This document shows positions 58,277-64,000 of a stretch of 64,000 bases of DNA, piece by piece (within the stretch, counting starts at the first letter, position 1; every line of letters begins with the position of its first letter). The translations under genes and the position numbers were made by a program. The notes beneath the pieces were generated by a model that saw nothing but the letters and a program-made list of their open reading frames with translations, had not been told where the DNA came from and ran no database searches. Where the stretch lies: assembly GCF_000213175.1 (NCBI RefSeq), contig NW_009799099.1, forward strand, positions 3,191,599-3,255,598, written 5' to 3'. The stretch is from Neurospora tetrasperma FGSC 2508. Lineage: Eukaryota; Ascomycota; Sordariomycetes; Sordariales; Sordariaceae.

Positions 58277-60067
58277 CTACAAGTCCCGAATACCTCCATC
58301 ACTGCTCGACGAAGTGATCCCATCATCTGCCGCAGGCGACTCAACATGCGCCTTCGTCGGCTTTTCAGATCCAGACGACAATGGGATCGAGTGGCTCTGG
58401 TACCCAGCAGTCTTCTCAAAGTCAGCCCCGCCAATGCGTTGGCCATCCTTGTCGTACCATTTGGGCTCAACCTTGGCCTGGTGCACTACCGTGAAGTATC
58501 CCTTCCACCCATCAACCTTGTGGAAGATCATATCCATTTCCTCTAGTGACCGGCACGCCGTTTCCGGATAGAAGAAATAGACGACTGGAACAATAAAGGC
58601 GTTGATGACGGCGAAGATGATGTACGTCTGGTACTTGATCTTGTTGAACGCGACCGGAGTGATCATGACAACCATAAAGTTGAAGATCCAGTTCGCCGAC
58701 GTGGATAGCGCGTTAGCCGGGGCGCGGATGCGGAGCGGCACGATCTCGGCCGGGTAGAGCCAGGACATGCCGAGCCAGCCGACCGCGAAAACCGTGTTGA
58801 AGACGAACAGGAAGACGATTCCCGCAATTTGGTACGGCTTGTCGTCTGGCCGGGAGTTGACGCCTGCCAGGATGGCCATGGTGGCCGCTTGGCCGATGGC
58901 GCCAAACAACATGAGCTTGCGGCGGCCAACGCGCTCGACAAGGAAGACGGCTGGCCACGAGGCGATGAAATACTCGGTGCCGTTGAGGGCGGCGAGGAGA
59001 CGGGCCAAGAAGTCGGACATGCCAAGTCCGCTGTAAATGACGGCGGCATAGTAGGTGATGAGGTTTATACCAGAGATCTGCTGGAAAACCTGGTTGAGGT
59101 ATGCCAGCAGTGTGCGGTGGAAGTTGCGGTCCTTGTCCATGGTGAAGAGGTCCTTGAAGCTGCCTTTGGACATCTCGACAACCGTATCGTGGATGAAATG
59201 GAACTCGGTGTCGACAATGGGGTCGTCAAGTTCTACGTCGTTGAGGGCGGCCAGGATTTCCTTGGCTTCCGCGTCGCGGCCCTTGAAAACCAACCAGCGA
59301 GGTGATTCGGGCAGGAAGGGAATGAAGATGAGGATGACGATGCAGAAGACAATCTGGAAGGCCAGAGGGAAGCGCCAAGCAACTGAGCCAGGGGCAAAAC
59401 TTAACCCGAGATCAATCCAGTAGCTCAACATGATGCCGGCGGTGACGAGAGATCCTTCGATCATGACCATCTTGCCTCGCTTGTGTGCTTTCGAAGTCTC
59501 GGATTGCCAAGTAGGGACCTGCGGCTGGTCAGAGCTTGACCTGAAAGTTTACCGAAAGGTAGAGTTATAACGCACAGTAGATGTGTTTCCTCCATTGCCA
59601 ATGCCGGTAATGATACGCCCAATGATGAAATGGCCTAGAGTAGTAGCGCTGGCCTGAAGAATGGCACCGACAATCATGATAGAAGTTCCGAGCAGAATGA
59701 TCTTCTTACGGCCCAAGGGATTGCCAATGAAGATAGTGATGATGGCGCCGATAAAACATCCCAGGTTGTAGGAAGCGACGGAGATGCCTTGGTAAGTAGA
59801 TCGCATAGAAGATTCGTGTGGTGTGAGGCCCGGTGCGTCTGGATTGATTTGTTCAAAGTAACCGAGGAACTCGGGGAGAGTCAGGATTCCGCCCATAACA
59901 CCTTGATCTGTTGTCATTGATTATTAGAAACATGTTCTTTTGGCCATATTTGACTCATCATTGTTTCTTCATCACATACCGTATCCGAAAAGAAGAAAAT
60001 CACATCCGGCAATTGCGCCCACGGCCAGGTTGAGGGGCTGGCCTCTGAGCCCCAGAAATGGCTTCAT
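58277..60067 (-). CDS. MFS sugar transporter (sugar porter family)
   Basis: This is a proton-coupled or facilitative hexose-type transporter of the plasma membrane, 553 residues in three exons (60067-59980, 59907-59576, 59518-58277) with closed phases. Twelve membrane spans are expected. Sugar porter signatures are all present: FLLFGYDQGVMGG in span 1, NPLGRKK in loop 2-3, GRIITGIGNGG in span 4, PESPRWLVFKGR after span 6, QVFQQISGINLITYY in span 7, VERVGRRKLM in loop 8-9 and YPETACRSLEEMD at the end. A hydrophilic cytosolic tail of about 80 residues follows. The TVPTWQSETSKAHKRGK segment after the third junction is typical of fungal members. The second intron uses a GTGCGT donor. Substrate is not decided by sequence; hexose, quinate or a polyol are possible. 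Confidence 0.95.
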
Positions 60068-61899
60068 GGCGATACTGCTCGATGTAAAGCTTGTTTTATT
60101 TCGAGAGGTATGTGAGAACACAACAGAACGATCAGAAGCATATGTGGAAGGGCATGCCGAGATCATATATAGAGGCAGCACGTCGTTGATCACTTTCCTG
60201 ACTTGAGAAGATCATCTTTGGTAATACCCAAAAGTAATCAAGAAGCAGGAACACATCTCCCTCGGGACTTCATGGCAGCATGGCACGAGGAGACGAGCGT
60301 GACAGGGTAACATGGATGGTAAACAAGGTCTTTGACCAACCTCTCTCATCTTTGGTTTCCAGTTCTTCACCACAGTGGTATCGTCGACACCGGAAAAGGA
60401 AGCCAAGATTGGTCTCTTCAGTTCGTCCACTGTGCAGAACGCAGGCCCCTCACTTCCCCGGACCCTCTTTTCCCGATGAGCGAGGTGCGTTTGGCCAGCT
60501 TGGACGGGAGTCTCATGGGGTTCGACGGGCTCGACGAATGCGTGGAGAGCAGTTGGATCCGGGGGACGGAGCAGTGAGACCAATGACGACATCACCCTCG
60601 AGACCGGTTCTCGTCCTGAATGGTGCGCATGTCCTGTGGTAGCCGTGCAGTACCGTGACAGGTCTGACTGATCGACGGCTGGACAACCTTTCTTGGGAGT
60701 CCAACAGCCTTACCCCACAGTCAGTGACTGCAACTAAACCGCTTGAGACCTCATCGCCGTCCTCGGGATGCCGTGTTGGGGTTTTGTGTCCGGTGTGAAA
60801 GCGGACCCTGCATATCGCCTGAAATGGAAGCAAGCATAGGATTTGGAGGATCTTCCAAAGTTCCCCGTGGGGATTCTGGGGAAGTTTGTCTGGGGTTAAG
60901 TTGCTGGAGAGTGGATCCTTCAGTGAGAAAAGCTTACCTTAACCTTGCCATGGGTTGGAGACTCGGACCTAGCCAAGCTCGTCCAGGACAAAATAACATG
61001 GACTGCAGCCGGACCCGACTACTAAAACTATACCTAACATCGCTGTCACCACCAAGATGGTATCTATTCTTCTTTTTACTTTCATACCATTCGTTCTTAT
61101 GGTCATTTGTAATCCCCAAGAGATGTGTACAGCCATACAATCTCGCAAGTGTCTTATCAATATGTCGCTGGTACAGTGCTGTAGAGTCTCTGTTGATTTG
61201 TCGTGGAAGAGCAAGTAAGGTCAAGAAATGTTGATTTTCAACACTGTTGCAAATGAAGTATGTATGTAGTGCTGGATGCCCGGGGCTGTGCCGAATGTAG
61301 CCGGTGGTGTTGTCCAGAAAACGAAGTTGTGGAGATGAACAACTCTAAGTTATTGCTGATTTCAAGTCAAACTGAAGTACCTGCTCCTCATTGCGACCAT
61401 ATACTTGCTGTCATGGTTTCTGCAAAGTACGGGAATAGACTGAAATGGTTCCATGTTGGGGGAAAGAAGACATGGATCACCGTGAAGGTTGGGGTTCAGG
61501 TTCTGTAAATCACATGCATTTGCCCCACAGTCGAAGCTCACTGGCACTGCACTGGTGATCACAGGGTTCAGATGCGGAGTAGGTACTCTTGATGAAAACA
61601 CTGCTAACGCAGAAGATCATGACTTTGAGGGGTTTGATCACAAAAAAAAAGGGCGATATATGATGGGCAGCTACAGACAAGACATTTAGCTCACCAAGGA
61701 ACTGAACATAGCATCTTTCTTTGCAGACAATTATGCTCAAAGTTTACAAAAACCCATTCTCGAAGACCTTAGCTAACGGGCCAAGACGCGCTGTACTATG
61801 TGCACTAACAATTAACCATGGCTCTGTGCGAAGCTTCACACAGCCCGTCCATCTCTCTCCGAGTCCCGATTTCCTTCGGCTTTCAATTCCCAGCAACGT
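60068..61899. other. Intergenic region upstream of the sugar transporter
   Basis: About 1.8 kb. It contains the promoter of the transporter. I find no supported gene; the longer frames lack codon bias and domains. Confidence 0.5.
60167..60172 (-). promoter_or_regulatory. TATA box of the sugar transporter gene
   Basis: On the minus strand a CTATATATG sequence lies about 100 bases before the start codon, at a plausible distance. Confidence 0.5.
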
Positions 61900-62880
61900 T
61901 TTGCTCTCACCATTCCTCGCCCTCCGGAACTGCTTTCTTCACATTATCACCGTGCTTGAACATGCGTCCTTTGCCGTTGTGGACGACCATCTTAACATCA
62001 CTGTTTCTTCCGACTTCCTGTCTGATATCCTCGCCCTGCGCAATAGGCACGACCGGGTCGGCATCCCCACGAATCAGTACTAGTAGCCATGGAGAAGCGA
62101 TGCGTCGGGCATGATACAAGGGATTGCGCTCCCAAATAGCTCCATCTTTTCCTCGTTGGTTTTGCCATCGAGTGCCAGGAGTGTCGGCTGCAGGTTATGT
62201 AGCCCCAGCTGATGTGTTTCTTCGTCCAGTGTTTTAAGGTCGCTGACACCACACATACTGATTTTTCCAGCAAACACGTCCGGACGTCGGGTCAAGCATT
62301 GTAAAACCACAGTAGCCGCCGGAGCTGGCGTTTGCGATACCGACGCGAAAACAATCAATCCGTCCGAACTTCGCAAGATATCGAACCTTTTCACTAACAT
62401 CGTCACGGTCGACTATACCGAACTCTCCATGCAGTGCCTCGCGGTACGCCTTTCCATGCGCAGATGAGTCGGTATAGTTGGAGAAGCAAAATATATACCC
62501 TCGGCTTGTGAGATCCTGCGTCCTCACCATGAGCCCTGGTGGGTTGTAAGCCGTTGGCCCGCCGTGGGGTGAGATGATCAGTGGGGGGGGAGCGTTCACT
62601 TTGCTCCCTCATATTTATATTTGAATTTGAACAGTGGCCACAGGACTGTTAGATCCGGCAAGATATCGAGATGGTACACACCAGGTGGTGTGCAGTGACC
62701 GCTGGCAATGGCGAGCCTTGAGTTCTCTGAAAGCCGTACTAGGCAGCCCATATGAATGCTCGTGTTTGTCCAAGGCGAGTCCAACTTTGTCGCCTTGCCA
62801 GTTTCCAAGCTGATGCGCACAAAGAGCATCTCTTCAAATTGAATCCGAGCCGCAAACGTTACATTGTTGTCATTATCCTA
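61900..62880 (-). pseudogene. Truncated, frameshifted S9 prolyl-oligopeptidase-type peptidase
   Basis: On the minus strand, four frames in series match the C-terminal half of a fungal S9-family serine peptidase. They are: 62880-62596 (FVRISLETGKATKLDSPWTN, ASGHCTPPGVYHLD); 62599-62310 (LIISPHGGPTAYN, DSSAHGKAYREALHGEFGIV); about 62310-62130 (LQCLTRRPDVFAG, CGVSDLKTLDEETH); and 62119-61907 (LIRGDADPVVPIAQ). Single-base shifts separate them, one of them in SSGGYC next to the nucleophile serine, and one within a run of eight C. The catalytic His position, expected in a GHMF-type motif, reads GRMF. The N-terminal propeller is absent; coding signal stops at a TAG at about 62881, 50 bases from a tRNA-Leu gene. 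This cannot make a working enzyme as it stands. Confidence 0.85.
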
Positions 62881-62932
62881 GCAATTATCTATATAATGGC
62901 CACTCTCACTGAAGTTCCTCAACAACAACAAC

Positions 62933-63024
62933 GGCAAGATGGCCGAGCGGTCTAAGGCGCTGTGTTCAGGTTCTTCTGAGTATCGCAGTCCGAAAGGGCG
63001 TGGGTTCGAATCCCACTCTTGTCA
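62933..63024 (+). tRNA. tRNA-Leu (anticodon CAG), with intron
   Basis: The 92 bases fold as a class II tRNA. The acceptor stem is GGCAAGA/TCTTGTC with one G-T pair. The D-arm contains GCCGAGCGGTCTAAGGC, typical of tRNA-Leu. The anticodon stem is CTGTG/CGCAG, and a 12-base intron after position 37 leaves the loop TTCAGGT with anticodon CAG. A long variable arm (TCCGAAAGGGC) precedes the T-arm GTGGG/CCCAC around TTCGAAT. The discriminator is A. Confidence 0.93.
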
Positions 63025-63030
63025 ACAAAG

Positions 63031-63049
63031 TTTTTCTTTTGCTTTTTTG
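63031..63049 (+). terminator. Pol III terminator region of tRNA-Leu
   Basis: Runs of T residues (5, 4 and 6) begin about six bases after the tRNA end. Confidence 0.65.
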
Positions 63050-63448
63050 CCCTTCGTCTCTCGGCTCGTCATTTTTTGCTCGGTGGCATCTCTCGATGCG
63101 TATTGAATTAACTGCTTGTGCAATTTCCGAAGGTGGGTGGTGGTAACTGTAACATTAATGCATGCATGGTTGGGAATATGGAAAAGATAATTATCATGGG
63201 GTGTTCCATTCATTTTTGCATGTTAGTAAAATGGTGGATGCTTGCATCCCGTGTTCATCATTTGCTTCTTCGCCCTTTCCTTCCATACTACCTCTCATAA
63301 AGTCTCCCTCTCCTCAGCCTGCCAGCCAAACTTCATTATTATGCAAACCGCAATTGGCGGTCCCATTCTCTCATTTTTCGGTAGTATTCAATCCTGAAAA
63401 ATACGCCACACCGCAAGAACACACATCCCCCTCGCCCCCTCTTAAACT
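63050..63448. other. Stretch between tRNA-Leu and a possible small gene
   Basis: On the minus strand, coding-like sequence (TEEYDFLPDWLKFKRG) appears near 63430-63490, in a different frame from the small gene to its right, which may be a downstream exon. Nothing else is supported. Confidence 0.35.
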
Positions 63449-63772
63449 TCAGCCAGTCTGGCAAAAAGTCATACTCCTCGGTGATATCTCCTCCAAACCC
63501 ATCCTGCAGCATCCCAACCCCATGTCCCTAGTGCCGCCCTGACAGGGTCCGGTCCAATCCACTTTCGAAAAGTTGGGCTGGACGCGACCTTGTTCCTGAA
63601 AAGGCAATTCTTTGACCTCCTCTTTCGGCCTGATTATTATCTTGATCTTCTTGGGTGGTGAAGAAGTGCTCTCTGTTGTTGAGCTGGGGAATTGCAGGCG
63701 AGGAAGAGGCGGGGAGGAGGAGTCGGAATCGGAAGAAGTGCTGACGCTGTCGGCTTTGCGTTTGAGTTTCAT
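63449..63772 (-). CDS. Possible small basic/Ser-rich protein
   Basis: I do not recognise this. An ATG at 63772 (MKLKRKADSVS) opens 107 codons. Residues 10-70 are Ser/Pro-rich with Lys clusters (SSPPKKIKIIIRPKEE), suggesting a nuclear protein. The final 40 residues (DMGLGCCRMGLEEISPR) look out of place: a second frame over the same bases reads DEYDFLPDW-like sequence, so a splice near 63550 is likely and the true end may lie beyond the coordinates given. A poly-A/T run of 18 bases lies right at the start codon. Treat as tentative. Confidence 0.4.
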   Translation of the reverse strand: MKLKRKADSVSTSSDSDSSSPPLPRLQFPSSTTESTSSPPKKIKIIIRPKEEVKELPFQEQGRVQPNFSKVDWTGPCQGGTRDMGLGCCRMGLEEISPRSMTFCQTG

Positions 63773-64000
63773 TTTTTTTTTTTTTTTTGGGGAAGTTTTG
63801 TTTTCTGTGGCTTGATGGATACTTTGTGGGGACAATCGGATGAGGGCGAGCAGGAGAGAGAGCTGAGGTTTGCGGCGATTGCTAAAGATGGTTTATCTGT
63901 CTTTGAGGGGGGAAGCGATCGTGGAGTAATCGGTCGGAAAGATGTGGTATTGAAAGTTATTACAATAGTGTAGAATTGTTGAAAGCTTGCGAACTTGACC
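63773..64000. other. Right edge of the window
   Basis: It begins with a run of about 18 T on the plus strand. No gene is supported in the remainder. Confidence 0.4.

Noticed and set aside
53734-60067. P450 plus sugar transporter as a catabolic or biosynthetic pair
   Set aside because: They share a strand but lie 2.2 kb apart with a decayed remnant between, and nothing in the sequence links their roles.
1-64000. Transposons, long terminal repeats, CRISPR arrays or a bacterial insert
   Set aside because: I saw no transposase, reverse transcriptase, paired long repeats or spaced repeat array. The only tandem arrays are short microsatellites and coding repeats.

Overview
The window is nuclear DNA of a filamentous ascomycete, most likely a sordariomycete (Neurospora/Sordaria/Podospora type). 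The signs are many short GT-AG introns of about 50-150 bases, strong preference for C or G at third codon positions, long low-complexity tails (poly-Q, Pro-Ala, Asp-Glu-Asn), spliced tRNA genes, and fungal families such as a LaeA-like methyltransferase, a calpain with a long tail, an Irc22/TRAP-alpha protein and a fused nicotinamide nucleotide transhydrogenase. The species assignment is inference. I see no transposon with intact genes, no CRISPR array and no recognisable secondary-metabolite cluster.

Layout. The left part carries a tRNA-Tyr gene, a five-exon calpain-like protease (2.5-6.7 kb), an ArfGAP protein with a glutamine-rich tail (9.0-11.5 kb), a DUF985 cupin facing a LaeA-like methyltransferase (13.6-16.1 kb), and a PLP-dependent decarboxylase (18.5-20.4 kb). 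The middle holds the Irc22/TRAP-alpha protein, an AT-hook protein, an unknown 561-residue protein, a DExH RNA helicase with UBA and RWD domains, a divergent pair of mitochondrial genes (complex I subunit NDUFA12 and phosphatidylglycerophosphate synthase), and the mitochondrial transhydrogenase. The right part is sparser: an NmrA-like protein, a tRNA-Gly gene, a Ser-rich protein, an F-box-like protein with a perfect (Asp-Glu-Asn)14 run, a cytochrome P450, a sugar transporter, a tRNA-Leu gene and a possible small gene at the right edge. It also holds three decayed coding remnants: a frameshifted S9 peptidase, an unidentified frameshifted C-terminus at 46.2-46.6 kb, and a stretch with in-frame stops at 57.7-58.0 kb.

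Function. Most genes are unrelated housekeeping genes. The clearest theme is mitochondrial inner-membrane function between 33.5 and 41.7 kb: NDUFA12, the cardiolipin-precursor enzyme PGS1 and the transhydrogenase. Exon boundaries were set by hand from splice consensus, reading-frame phase and family similarity recalled from knowledge. Phases close for every multi-exon model given here, and several models include very short exons (7, 17, 21 and 22 bases). Start codons are ATG throughout.
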